35,542 bases of DNA from a virus, in IMG/VR virus record IMGVR_UViG_3300046538_000115, positions 1-35,542 of that record; one strand, 5' to 3'. The notes beneath the pieces were generated by a model. That model made no database searches, had not been told where the DNA came from, and worked only from the letters and a program-made list of their open reading frames with translations. Shown here in pieces: positions 7,576 to 15,921 of the stretch. The position numbers were made by a program, and so were the translations under genes. Every line of letters starts with the position of its first letter. Position 1 is the first letter of the stretch.

Positions 7576-10169
7576 CAGGCAATCCCCTCATCAGACGAGC
7601 CATAGCTGCGGCGGCGCTTGTCATGCATGTAACGATCCATCATCCGCACGAAGTCGGCATAACCGGCCTGAAGGCCCTGTTGGACCTGCTGTTGAGTTTC
7701 GGTGCCGCCGGGCACGGTAATTTGAGGTGAGAAGTGAATGACGGGCTGGCCATCACCAGCAGTTGGAGAACCGCTAGGGGACGTGCCGCCGCCATTACCC
7801 ATCATGCTCGCTCTGGAGACATTGGCCGGGTTCGGCGGTGCAAGGTCGACACCCGATTGCGCTGCCATTCCGAGTGCGGCCTTGCGTACCAGACCGGCTT
7901 GCTCGCTGATGCCAATGGCCGCACCTTCGCTGATGTTGGCCCCGTACCCCATGAACACGCGGCTCGGCGACTGGATGCCAAGCGTCTCGGTGAACCAGCC
8001 TTTTACTGAAGAGCCGATGCCAATCACGCTGTCCTTCAGCGAGCTGGCCATGTTGCTGATGCCGTTTACCAGGCCTGTGACAATCATGCCGCCGAATTCG
8101 CTGAATTTGCCGGGTAGTTCGACTCCGAAATAATTCATCACGGCAGCAAATGCACGGTAGAAAAGTCCAACCGGCGAAAAGTTGACAATCAATGCGGCGA
8201 TGCCTGCAAGCCCACCACTAAAGCCAGCTTTGATCTCGCCCCAAAGTCCGACAAAGAACCCTTTGATCGGCTCCCAATAGCGGTAGATCAAATAAGCTCC
8301 GAGCGCGATACCCGTGATCAGTAAGCCGATGGGGTTCATTAGCAAAGCTCTTCCAAGCCAAAGGATCGCCTGGCCGGCAAGCTTCAATCCGAACAACAGC
8401 GTGCCGCCGAGGATCTTGCCCAAGAACAAACCGCCCCGCGCCACCATCATCAACGGTGTGCCGAGCGCCATTGTGACACCGCGCAGGAACAAACCACTGT
8501 ATTTGGCCACCGTGAGCAAACCACCGCCGATCCGGGAAAGACCAGAGATCAGCGGTGCGAATTTACCCATCTGCCATAAGCCGCGGAGTAACGTCCATTT
8601 GGCGGAGAGCGTTCTGACGGTGGTGGTCATGGCCACAAAGGGCGACAGCACCAGGTTGGCTCCATAGGCAACACCGATGAAGGCCAGTTTACTGATCAGG
8701 AGAGCACCGACCAGACCGACGATACCCTTTATAAGCGCGGGGTTTTCACCGGCCCAGGTGGCGAATGACTGCATTACCGGTAGGACTGCTTGGGTAACAT
8801 CAACAAGAGCAGGTAGCAGCACGCTACCGATGGTTATTCCGATTTCCGATAGATTAATCGTCAGCGCTTTCAACTGTTCCTTCGGACTCTCCATGCGCTT
8901 TTTCCAATCAGCATCACCAATTCCCTTATCGGCATCATCGATACTGGTTTTTTGGATTCCACTTAGGTCCTTGCGGTTTGCCAAAGCGGGTCGAACAAAA
9001 GAAAGCACCTGCATGTCGGCAAATAACTCGCCTAGCTTGTACGATTCGTTCAACCGTTTCAGAGCTATTTCTCGCTCGGCATCGTCCTTGATTGCCATCG
9101 CTTTTTGAAACTCACCAGCGGCTTTCGGACCTTTGCTCCCGACATACTGAGTAATCACTTCAAGCATTGCCTGAACTGGGGTAAGTCCTTTCCCGACCAG
9201 ATTCTGCATGCTCTCCTGAAGGTTAATTCCCGCGCCTTCGAATGACTTCAAAGTATCCTTGGCAGTAAGCTTGGACAGGAAGTTTTTGAAGTTATTGGCT
9301 GCCTCGTCATTGCTACCCGCGCCGCGCCGGGCAATCTGAAGGGAAGCACCAATCTCTGCTACGGCTCGCTCGCCAGTGATACCCAAAGCGGCAAACTGAG
9401 GAGTCAATTGAGGTAACCACTTAGCCATGTCAGCTAGTTCGAATTGACCGTTCTTCCCTGCGGAAGCGAGCATGTTCATTGAGCGCTCAAATCCTGATGC
9501 TCCAATCCCCAAGTTGTCGCTGAGCGCAATTGCCACAGAGCCGAGGTCATCCATGCTGGCTCGTGTTGCAGTAGCGAACTTAGACATTAGAGGTGCATAG
9601 GCTTCCAGCTCTTTAACGTTGGAAATCCCACCAGCGATCAGCACTTGGGCGCCTGCCGCCACCTCCATCTGAGTTTGGTTCCACTTCAGAGCAGAGCTCC
9701 TAAGGACATCGCCCAGCCGCTTCTCTTCTGCTGCGTCAAAGCCACCGGTAATGGCGATGTCATTTGTCCGGTCCTTGAAGTCGATTGCGGTGCGCATCGA
9801 CTGAACAACCGGCGCACCAAGTGCTACGCCCGTACCGACCGTTTCCATCGCCTGGCCACGTAATTCGCTGCGCTTGTTCTTGAGAGTTTCGCCACGAGCT
9901 ATGCTGATATTGAGGCGGTCCTGTTTGACCTTGAGTTGTTCAATCGTCCGTCCGACCTGGTCGTACTGCCGACGCATACGCTCAATGCCAGTACCGCCAC
10001 GCGCCAGGGACGCAGCCAGTTCGGTGCCGATGAGTTTCTGCTTGGCCGTCAGGCCATCAGTCGCACGACCGAGCTGTTGTACTGTCGATCTGGCCGAACC
10101 GAATGCACCGCTCAGGGTGCTGGAGACCGCAGCTCCGATCCTTAATCCAACCCGAACTTCACTGGCCAT
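7575..10169 (-). CDS. T: Tail tape measure protein
   Basis: 864-aa tape measure protein that sets tail length and leaves the tail during DNA ejection. It has a helical coiled-coil N-terminus (about 30-110), a TP901-1-like core around IAITGGFDAAEEKRLGDVLR and SNVKELEAYAPLMSKF, two long hydrophobic stretches (about 474-512 and 609-632), and a glycine/proline-rich tail. It is the longest protein in the window and follows the E/E' chaperone frames, the standard order. The GIQSPSRVFMGYG sequence near residue 735 is common in Mu- and P2-type tape measures. Confidence 0.93.
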   Translation of the reverse strand: MASEVRVGLRIGAAVSSTLSGAFGSARSTVQQLGRATDGLTAKQKLIGTELAASLARGGTGIERMRRQYDQVGRTIEQLKVKQDRLNISIARGETLKNKRSELRGQAMETVGTGVALGAPVVQSMRTAIDFKDRTNDIAITGGFDAAEEKRLGDVLRSSALKWNQTQMEVAAGAQVLIAGGISNVKELEAYAPLMSKFATATRASMDDLGSVAIALSDNLGIGASGFERSMNMLASAGKNGQFELADMAKWLPQLTPQFAALGITGERAVAEIGASLQIARRGAGSNDEAANNFKNFLSKLTAKDTLKSFEGAGINLQESMQNLVGKGLTPVQAMLEVITQYVGSKGPKAAGEFQKAMAIKDDAEREIALKRLNESYKLGELFADMQVLSFVRPALANRKDLSGIQKTSIDDADKGIGDADWKKRMESPKEQLKALTINLSEIGITIGSVLLPALVDVTQAVLPVMQSFATWAGENPALIKGIVGLVGALLISKLAFIGVAYGANLVLSPFVAMTTTVRTLSAKWTLLRGLWQMGKFAPLISGLSRIGGGLLTVAKYSGLFLRGVTMALGTPLMMVARGGLFLGKILGGTLLFGLKLAGQAILWLGRALLMNPIGLLITGIALGAYLIYRYWEPIKGFFVGLWGEIKAGFSGGLAGIAALIVNFSPVGLFYRAFAAVMNYFGVELPGKFSEFGGMIVTGLVNGISNMASSLKDSVIGIGSSVKGWFTETLGIQSPSRVFMGYGANISEGAAIGISEQAGLVRKAALGMAAQSGVDLAPPNPANVSRASMMGNGGGTSPSGSPTAGDGQPVIHFSPQITVPGGTETQQQVQQGLQAGYADFVRMMDRYMHDKRRRSYGSSDEGIA

Positions 10170-10265
10170 AAATTTCTCTACAAGGGGAGACTATTGCAGG
10201 TGGCCGCCCTCTATTGCAGAAGGCGGCGTGTTGCTGGTGGACTTGGTGTTAGGCGTGGCAGCTGA

Positions 10266-10379
10266 TCATCTGTTCATCCTTTCGGCAACCTCGTTCCGCC
10301 GATTGATCTCACGCTGACAAACATCGACCCAGCGCCAATACTCAACCATGTCCAATCGTGCAATCTCAGACGGCTGCAT
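10266..10379 (-). CDS. Tail assembly chaperone E' (overlapping frame)
   Basis: A 37-aa reading frame (MQPSEIARLDMVEYW...) overlapping the last 14 bases of E in a different frame. It keeps coding-like sequence upstream of its ATG as WDEALLLVLR, inside E, back to a stop at 10461-10463. GpE-type chaperone extensions of contractile phages have this tryptophan-rich look, and P2 makes E+E' by frameshift. The offset from E is +1, equal to -2, the shift reported for Mu. Either a frameshift fusion or separate initiation at 10379 is possible; I saw no clear slippery site. Confidence 0.7.
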   Translation of the reverse strand: MQPSEIARLDMVEYWRWVDVCQREINRRNEVAERMNR

Positions 10380-10680
10380 CCTCAAGACCAGCAGCAACGC
10401 CTCGTCCCAGGACTGCAGCAAGGTCTCCGCCGCCAGCCATTTCCCGCAACACCTCGGTGGCTAACTTGGAGTCGGCGATATCGAACTCGCCAAGATCCTC
10501 GATGGTGATACCCAGCATCTTGGACACAAGCACGTCTTCCATCGCCGCTTCGTCTTTGGTTACTGCCTGGGCGGCGCTGATGTCTTTACGTTTCAGACGC
10601 TTGATAGACAGCTTCGAGATCGTGTCGCCGCTGGCACTTTTGAAAGGAAACTTGAGGGTAAAGCTGATTGGTTCGGCCAT
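10366..10680 (-). CDS. E: Tail assembly chaperone E (Mu gp41-like)
   Basis: 104-aa tail assembly protein of the P2 E / Mu gp41 type; it probably coats the tape measure during tail polymerisation and is not in the virion. The N-terminus is a short beta-rich segment (ISFTLKFPFKSASGD), then a helical region with IKRLKRKDISAAQ, ending in a glycine-rich segment. It is the first gene of its block, 77 bases below late element B. The second frame E' begins inside it. GGAG lies 9-12 bases before the ATG. Confidence 0.85.
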   Translation of the reverse strand: MAEPISFTLKFPFKSASGDTISKLSIKRLKRKDISAAQAVTKDEAAMEDVLVSKMLGITIEDLGEFDIADSKLATEVLREMAGGGDLAAVLGRGVAAGLEDAAV

Positions 10681-10701
10681 CTTTGTTGCTCCAAGGTGTC
10701 G

Positions 10702-10721
10702 GTTTAATCGACTGCTTTAAG
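10702..10721 (-). repeat. Degenerate second copy of the late element
   Basis: The leader of gene E contains TTTAATCGA (10703-10711), identical to nine bases of the late element, followed by CTGCTTTAAG in place of the normal right half. It lies 36 bases from the full copy B at 10757-10776. It could be a secondary activator site or chance similarity. Confidence 0.35.
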
Positions 10722-10756
10722 TGAGCCCTGAGCATCGCACCTGGTCGTGGCGCTGA

Positions 10757-10776
10757 CTTTTAATCGAGTTTAAAGA
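10757..10776 (-). promoter_or_regulatory. Late element B
   Basis: Second of the four identical elements (20 bp; it differs from the others only at base 21). It lies between a strong hairpin that ends the capsid/sheath block and the tail chaperone gene E, in a 173-nt gap. The strong terminator directly before it supports a new transcript starting here. Confidence 0.72.
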
Positions 10777-10777
10777 C

Positions 10778-10803
10778 GAAGCCCCGCACGATGGCGGGGC
10801 TTC
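10778..10803 (-). terminator. Intrinsic terminator of the capsid-sheath-tube block
   Basis: A perfect 10-bp stem, GAAGCCCCGC (10778-10787) with GCGGGGCTTC (10794-10803), has a 6-nt loop. On the minus strand it is followed by GTCTTT, the start of late element B. It lies 50 bases after the last gene of the block. Confidence 0.75.
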
Positions 10804-10853
10804 AGGTTGCGTCCTTGCGACTCCAGTCCGTTGGAGTTAGTCCTGGTCATGCA

Positions 10854-11087
10854 TCAACAATGGCGGCAGCACTGACACTGGTAACGCGGTGTCATCTGAT
10901 AACGGCCCGACGAGAGCCTAGCCAATGCCTCTACTAACGTCCCTATCGGTAGATCTTGTATGCATCGGTTCCAGTATTCGCGAGCACGGACATAGTCCAT
11001 GTCACGACGAACTTGCATGTCGAAGATTTTGAGCAACGCTTCCGATGCATTAAACGCTTCAAGCCGCTCTACGTTGGAATGATCCAT
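10854..11087 (-). CDS. Small cysteine-rich protein of unknown function
   Basis: 77-aa protein I do not recognise. The first 60 residues look helical and charged; the C-terminus has four cysteines and a histidine in CQCCRHC, which could bind metal. The ATG at 11087 has GGAGG 5 bases upstream, and the gene directly follows the tail tube gene, so it is probably a real late gene. Position after the tube gene, where no conserved P2 or Mu structural gene is expected, makes a moron-like accessory gene possible. Confidence 0.65.
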   Translation of the reverse strand: MDHSNVERLEAFNASEALLKIFDMQVRRDMDYVRAREYWNRCIQDLPIGTLVEALARLSSGRYQMTPRYQCQCCRHC

Positions 11088-11101
11088 AAATACCTCCAGA
11101 C

Positions 11102-11626
11102 CTATGCTTGCCCAATATTCTTCCGGTACTTGGATAGCTGATCTTCGCCACCAACCCGGAAGATGTTGGACAGGTAATCCAGCAACACCACTTCATCCCC
11201 ATTGAGTACCTGGCGCACATAGGTGGCCGAGAACTGCGTTTCATACTTTGTCGGGTCGCGGGGTTTATGACTGCCCAGCTGAAACTCCTTGCCGGTGATG
11301 GTCATCATCGTGACCAAAGGGATCTCGTCGACCAGACCACCGTTGTTGAACACCTGGACGTTGGAGCGGCATTGCAGCTGGATGCTCTTGAACGGAGTGA
11401 CCAGCTTCTTCGCTGCTTCGGCGTACAGACTGTTCCAGGTCATCTTGCCTTCCAGCTTATCGATACCATCCGGCAGCTCAATCAGGCCGACCATACCCAG
11501 CCCTTGAAAGTCGCTCATCACGGCTTTGATCGAGCCGAGATCGATCTCTTCACATTTGCCGAAGAAGCTGGAGCCGTCCAGATAGATGTTGGCGTTGGAA
11601 ATGCGGTGTGCGCTAAAACCGGCCAT
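11102..11626 (-). CDS. Major tail tube protein (P2 FII / Mu M-like)
   Basis: 174-aa tail tube protein of the P2 FII family. The N-terminus (SAHRISNANIYLDGSSFFGKCEEIDLG) and the FQGLGMVGLIELPDGIDKLEGKM-like region are characteristic of the family; subunits stack as rings inside the sheath. Its ATG overlaps the sheath stop codon, and it is followed by the small cysteine-rich gene. Length is near P2 FII. Confidence 0.92.
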   Translation of the reverse strand: MAGFSAHRISNANIYLDGSSFFGKCEEIDLGSIKAVMSDFQGLGMVGLIELPDGIDKLEGKMTWNSLYAEAAKKLVTPFKSIQLQCRSNVQVFNNGGLVDEIPLVTMMTITGKEFQLGSHKPRDPTKYETQFSATYVRQVLNGDEVVLLDYLSNIFRVGGEDQLSKYRKNIGQA

Positions 11627-13050
11627 TACTGAGCCCCCAGGTTGACCAGGTATTCCCCGGTGATTTCAGTTTCGAAGGTACCGCGCTCGAACGGCACGGG
11701 AACCCCCAGTTTGTAGCTGAACAGAACGTGTCCCAGCTCAAGCTCGGTCTGTGGATTACGGGCAGGGTCATACCAGCACTCGCCACCGAGAAGCGCCTCA
11801 TCGCCAACCAGCTTGCGGATAAACAGGTTGACGCTTTCGGTGATGCTGGTAAGCAGCGAATCGGTAACCGGCTGATCAACGAACTGCAGCGAGCTGTAGC
11901 GAATCGACTCGTCCACCACGTCCTTGGTGCGCCGCACGTTTTCAAAGTTGCGCATGTGAGTCACGGTTGGCCAAGCGGCGGAACGGTTTCCCCACAGACG
12001 GAGGCCAGTGCCGAATGAATTGAAAACAGTGGTTATGCCGTTTTCGTTGAGCAGGTTGACCTCACTGTTCGCGTCATCGACCCGAGCCGTCAACGGTCGT
12101 TCCAGGCCAATCACGCCAACCAGTTCCTGGTTGGACGAGCTCCACCAGTAGCCCTTGTCGTTGTCGATCTTCGCTCGCAGACCTGCTGCGCGGATCGACA
12201 ATGGCTGCAGGCGTGAACCGTCGGTCGCCGCGTCGTACACCTTCACATGCGGATAGCACAGACGCACACGGTCGCTGCTCGTGTTGAAGTTGATGGCACC
12301 GGCCGGACCGCGCCCCGCAATAACTTGCTGGACCGTGGTCCCGATAGGCGCATCGACGTATGTAAACGCGCTGAGCTGCACGGCCGAGATGATCAATTCG
12401 ACACTCACCGAGTTCAGGGTGCTGAAGCCCGGCGCAATGAAGATTTTCGGGAAGTACCCCAAGAGGTTGTAGCTGTCCTGGAAAGCCTTCAAGCCAGTAC
12501 GCCGACCAGCGACGGTGACACCACCGATGATATCGGCAGGGGTGACCTTGCTCGGGTCAGCATGGGTGTAATCCGCCTTCACCTGGGCGTTGGCGGGAAT
12601 ACTCCCTGTCGCCAGGCGCGTCACTCGACCGGTCAGCATGTTGACGGTGTAGTCGGTGCCCAGATCGTAGGTATTGACGCCATCGGCAGACTTGATCGTT
12701 AACAGCTGCAGCGCGCCGTGCTCCAGCTGCAGCAGCTCGTTATCACCAAACTGTTTTTCCTGGTCAGCGACGTTGGTGCGATGAACCGCCGGATCGAGCA
12801 CGTTGACCACCAACACCGTACCGGTGCCGAAGTCGTAGATGCCTTCCAGGGCTTCAGGAATGCTGAAGCCGGTGAGGTGCGAGCCGAACTGAGCGGCGTC
12901 TGTTTCGTTTAACGACTGAGTCAGCTCATTGACCGGACCGATAGGCGCTGTACCAACCAGCGCGATCACCGCCGACTTGACCACCCGAATGGCCCGAGGG
13001 CCATTCTCAACCTCGGTGGTTTCAATACCGTGCAAATAGTTAGCAGCCAT
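11626..13050 (-). CDS. Tail sheath protein (P2 FI / Mu L-like)
   Basis: 474-aa contractile sheath protein. Family features are the N-terminal YLHGIETTEVENGPRAI handle region, VKSAVIALVGTAP near residue 25-37, and the C-terminal TEITGEYLVNLGAQ segment. It establishes that the virion has a contractile tail (myovirus morphology). It precedes the tube gene with a 1-base overlap. Confidence 0.94.
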   Translation of the reverse strand: MAANYLHGIETTEVENGPRAIRVVKSAVIALVGTAPIGPVNELTQSLNETDAAQFGSHLTGFSIPEALEGIYDFGTGTVLVVNVLDPAVHRTNVADQEKQFGDNELLQLEHGALQLLTIKSADGVNTYDLGTDYTVNMLTGRVTRLATGSIPANAQVKADYTHADPSKVTPADIIGGVTVAGRRTGLKAFQDSYNLLGYFPKIFIAPGFSTLNSVSVELIISAVQLSAFTYVDAPIGTTVQQVIAGRGPAGAINFNTSSDRVRLCYPHVKVYDAATDGSRLQPLSIRAAGLRAKIDNDKGYWWSSSNQELVGVIGLERPLTARVDDANSEVNLLNENGITTVFNSFGTGLRLWGNRSAAWPTVTHMRNFENVRRTKDVVDESIRYSSLQFVDQPVTDSLLTSITESVNLFIRKLVGDEALLGGECWYDPARNPQTELELGHVLFSYKLGVPVPFERGTFETEITGEYLVNLGAQ

Positions 13051-13056
13051 TGGGCT

Positions 13057-13290
13057 TCACTCCTGTCCAGTTTTCTGAGGCGTAGCTGCAGTCTTGCCGG
13101 CAGGTTTCGCGTCAGACGGTGCAAGCACCAGGTGCTTGAGTTCCAGCAGCACCAGGGTGTACTCGTGGTCGGCCGGCAGCTCGACGGATTTCCCCGGCAG
13201 CAGTTGCACGTCCAGCAGCTCGCGGGCTTCGCCTACCCGCAGAGTGGCGGCGCTTTGCGGGCCGTTATAGATGTAGCGGGTAAGTTTCAT
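13057..13290 (-). CDS. Mu gp38-like small protein (DUF2635-type)
   Basis: 77-aa protein at the position of Mu gp38, just before the sheath gene. It has a beta-rich first 55 residues (ATLRVGEARELLDVQLLPGKSVELP) and a lysine/alanine-rich tail. Similarity to the DUF2635 family is suggested by size, position and the LLPGKSVELP stretch; a precise role is not known. It overlaps the preceding gp37-like gene by four bases. Confidence 0.7.
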   Translation of the reverse strand: MKLTRYIYNGPQSAATLRVGEARELLDVQLLPGKSVELPADHEYTLVLLELKHLVLAPSDAKPAGKTAATPQKTGQE

Positions 13291-13769
13291 TGCTCTTCCT
13301 CGAAACGAACTTGTTTAAGTGGCGGGCCAGATTCGGGCCCCATAACCTGCAGTTGAGTGGCACGAAGGGCGAAGTCCTGGCCGTATTGCCAGAGCCCCTG
13401 CATATGGCCAATGAACTGCTCAGCAACTGGACGACAGGCCTGATCGCAATGCGGTGCAAACCAGCCCGTCAGGCAAGTACGGATCTGGTCGAGGTAGCTG
13501 ATCACCCCGTCCTTGCCATTGAGCTGGCGAAACACCAGGGTCAGCCTGATGACGATGTTGCGTGCCTGAAACATCGAATCGTTGGCCTCAGAACCGCCGA
13601 AGACTGATTTGCCATAAGCCAGCAGGATTGCGCCCCGTGCGTGGTTCAAGCGGTAGACCGATGGGTTTTCGGGAAACAGCTCAATCGCCAGATCCTTGCC
13701 GAAGGCTTCCTGCAGCCGATCCCGCATGGCCTCCATCAGCTGCTCGGTTTGGGTTTTGAGTTGGATCAT
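13287..13769 (-). CDS. Mu gp37-like head-tail joining protein
   Basis: 160-aa protein matching the Mu gp37 family in size, order and the pattern of ARNIVIRLTLVFRQLNGKDGVISYLD in the middle. In the virion it probably acts at the head-tail interface or as tail terminator; the role is inferred from position. It overlaps the DUF1320 gene by four bases and the next gene by four, indicating one operon. Confidence 0.8.
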   Translation of the reverse strand: MIQLKTQTEQLMEAMRDRLQEAFGKDLAIELFPENPSVYRLNHARGAILLAYGKSVFGGSEANDSMFQARNIVIRLTLVFRQLNGKDGVISYLDQIRTCLTGWFAPHCDQACRPVAEQFIGHMQGLWQYGQDFALRATQLQVMGPESGPPLKQVRFEEEQ

Positions 13770-14200
13770 CTGTAACGCTCCCAGAGATCGCCGCCGAACT
13801 GCTGACGACGTGCACGAACATGGATCTCACCAGGCTCTGGCGCAGCCTGACCGCCAGGCATGCCCAGGGTGACAGCACCGTCGCGGATGCTTTCCAGGAG
13901 CTTGATGGTGTCCTTGCGACTGTCCTTCACAGCATCTGGCAATGCCCCTTCGGGGCGGCGCTGATACAACCAGTGCCGCGCCAGGTACACCACTGCATCG
14001 CGCAATACGGTTGGGACCGGATTGAGTGGCAGGTCGTAGCGACCACGAAGGTAACCATCGACCAGCTCTTCAGCCTGGCGGACGCTATCCTCAATGACGT
14101 CCTCGTTGGGCTCCATGGCGGCGGGGTCGTCGTTGGAGAGCTGAAGCAGGATCAGCTCAGGGATGGCCTTGCCGATATCGGTGCGAGTGCAGTAGCGCAT
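13766..14200 (-). CDS. Mu gp36-like protein (DUF1320), head-tail connector
   Basis: 144-aa DUF1320 family protein. The start MRYCTRTDIGKAIPE, the VEDSVRQAEELVDGYLRGRYDLPL-like helix and VLRDAVVYLARHWLYQRR are hallmarks. DUF1320 proteins resemble gp6-type head completion connectors by fold prediction, as far as I know. Located directly after the decoration protein gene, as in Mu-type heads. Confidence 0.9.
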   Translation of the reverse strand: MRYCTRTDIGKAIPELILLQLSNDDPAAMEPNEDVIEDSVRQAEELVDGYLRGRYDLPLNPVPTVLRDAVVYLARHWLYQRRPEGALPDAVKDSRKDTIKLLESIRDGAVTLGMPGGQAAPEPGEIHVRARRQQFGGDLWERYR

Positions 14201-14208
14201 GACTGGCC

Positions 14209-14541
14209 TCAGATTCCCCGGACGATACGGATGACATCACCTGCAGCTGTCGCTGCATCCATGGTGATGCCGTTCGACTTCCCTGCAGCGAGCGTCACCG
14301 CTCGACCGGAGGCGTCAGACTCCACCTCGACACCGGCCGCCACTGCGCCACCGGCAGTGATCAGACAAATGCCCAGGACACTGACCGGGGCCACGTTGTC
14401 CACCTCGGTGTCGGCTTGAACCGTACCCAGGGCCTTGGCACCAGCAGCACACAAGGCACCATTGAAGCCGGCGAAGAGGTAACGCGGTAGATCAGTCAGC
14501 GCGACAACCGAGGTTGTGAGAACAGGTTGTTGAGTCTTCAT
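14209..14541 (-). CDS. Capsid decoration/cement protein (DUF2190-like)
   Basis: 110-aa protein rich in glycine, alanine and valine, with a beta-strand pattern (RYLFAGFNGALCAAGAKALG and GVEVESDASGRAVTLAAGKSNG split over residues 19-85). Proteins of this kind next to the major capsid gene are DUF2190-like capsid stabilising proteins. It overlaps the preceding gene by four bases. Assignment rests on size, composition and position. Confidence 0.75.
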   Translation of the reverse strand: MKTQQPVLTTSVVALTDLPRYLFAGFNGALCAAGAKALGTVQADTEVDNVAPVSVLGICLITAGGAVAAGVEVESDASGRAVTLAAGKSNGITMDAATAAGDVIRIVRGI

Positions 14542-14981
14542 TTTTCGCTCCGGGACGGTTCGATAATTCGGCGGCGCAACAGCGGGGCCGCTTCCTTATC
14601 GGTCAAGAAAATTTCATCGTCCTGGTGATACCAGGTACCGTCATGCAGCATGGACGACACATCGGTTACCAGGTAGCCAGGCAGTGTGGGAGTATCCTTG
14701 GTGCCATCCTGAAGAACGGCCGACAAGTCAGAGATACCTATTGGTGCTCGGAACTCATCAAGCCGACCACCCAGCTCATCTGAACCTTTGGTGTCAGCTG
14801 GGGTGAGTACTGCAGGAGCAGCAGGTGCGGCTTGGTCGGTGGCCTGTTCGCCCGCTGTTACAGGGCCTGCCTGCGGAAGCGCTACAGCAGCAGGTGCAGC
14901 TGCAGCGGTTTGGCTGACACCATCCTGAGCCGCATCAGCGACCTTGTCCGAGGTGGTGTCCTTGGTCTGTTTAGCTGCCAT
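14538..14981 (-). CDS. Hypothetical head-region protein, alanine/proline-rich
   Basis: 147-aa protein between the major capsid and decoration genes. Residues 1-65 are low-complexity alanine/proline/threonine; the C-terminal 70 residues (GTWYHQDDEIFLTDKEAAPLLRRR split across 115-140) look folded and recall the small Mu gp35-type proteins with an HI1506-like fold. A function cannot be assigned. The good reading frame, overlap with the next gene and operon position support it being real. Confidence 0.72.
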   Translation of the reverse strand: MAAKQTKDTTSDKVADAAQDGVSQTAAAAPAAVALPQAGPVTAGEQATDQAAPAAPAVLTPADTKGSDELGGRLDEFRAPIGISDLSAVLQDGTKDTPTLPGYLVTDVSSMLHDGTWYHQDDEIFLTDKEAAPLLRRRIIEPSRSEK

Positions 14982-14988
14982 GGGAACC

Positions 14989-15912
14989 TCAGCCGTTGAT
15001 GTCGGTGATCAGGTAACCGGCATCCGAACCCACGACCACAGGCTTATAGATGTCGGTGTTACGAACGAAGCGAACCTTGCCGCCCGCCGTGTCATAGGTA
15101 TCGATCTCGGGCATACCTTTACGACGCAGGGTGTAGCCGAAGCTCGGTTCGTCGTAGTCGGTCTGGGCGCCGGCCGCAGGTTTGGCCACGTAAGCCAGGG
15201 TCAGGTTGTCGCTCCAGATGTCGGAGGTATTGACCGAGCCGGCCAGGGACTCGCCGATCAAGACGTTCTCGATACCGAACAGGGCTTTCAGGTGTTCGAC
15301 GGTGATCAGCTTGCGTTCGGTGGAACCCAGAGCTTCCTGCAACTTTGGGTGGAACTTCAGAGACTGATACACCGAGGCGCCCATGGTCATGGTGTTGGGG
15401 CGAATACCGATTCGGCTGCGAACGACTTCCTTACCTTGTTCAACCACGGCGATGGGGTCACCACCACCATTGCTCCATTGGCTGGAGCCAGCCAGCGTGA
15501 CCTTGGAGCCGGCTGGGAAGGTGCCAGGACTCTGCGCCAGCTTGGCGCATGCGACTTCGCGGCGCAGATCGATAGCGTTGACCACACGACGGGATGCACG
15601 CGACTCTGCGTCGAACATGGATTCGTTTTTCTCGCGGTAGTCCACGGGATAAGCGAGGTCATGCTCGCGCAGCACCACGTCCAGGCCGTCTACATCATCC
15701 GGGGTCATGATGTTGGACTGGGCACGGATAGCCCGCTCGGTATCGTAGACCTCGAAAGCCTCCTTACCGAACAGCGGAACTACCCCGGCTTCCTTGTCCA
15801 TCAGCGCGATAGGGAACAAGCCTTCGCCGATGTACTGGGCGTTGCGATAGCCTCGCGCCAGATTAGTGAGGACCGGATCAACGATCCGCAATTTGCTCAA
15901 ACGGTCAGCCAT
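14989..15912 (-). CDS. Major capsid protein
   Basis: 307-aa major head protein. The N-terminus (DPVLTNLARGYRNAQYIGEGLFP) and AYPVDYREKNESMF region match capsid proteins of Pseudomonas and Burkholderia Mu-like phages rather than Mu T in detail. It follows the protease/scaffold gene by ten bases, the standard order. The motif TMTMGASVYQSLKFHPKLQE in the middle is typical of the major capsid E-type superfamily. No targeting or cleavage signal is obvious from the sequence alone. Confidence 0.9.
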   Translation of the reverse strand: MADRLSKLRIVDPVLTNLARGYRNAQYIGEGLFPIALMDKEAGVVPLFGKEAFEVYDTERAIRAQSNIMTPDDVDGLDVVLREHDLAYPVDYREKNESMFDAESRASRRVVNAIDLRREVACAKLAQSPGTFPAGSKVTLAGSSQWSNGGGDPIAVVEQGKEVVRSRIGIRPNTMTMGASVYQSLKFHPKLQEALGSTERKLITVEHLKALFGIENVLIGESLAGSVNTSDIWSDNLTLAYVAKPAAGAQTDYDEPSFGYTLRRKGMPEIDTYDTAGGKVRFVRNTDIYKPVVVGSDAGYLITDING

Positions 15913-15921
15913 GGTGACTCC

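Noticed and set aside
7575-10169. Tape measure protein as a transporter, because of its hydrophobic segments
   Set aside because: Position after the E/E' frames, length and coiled-coil N-terminus fit a tape measure protein, which commonly has such segments.
10170-10265. A regulatory element from the repeated CTGCAATAG in the gap before the tape measure gene
   Set aside because: Two copies of a nine-base string in a 96-nt gap, with no clear symmetry relative to a promoter or start site, are too weak to call.
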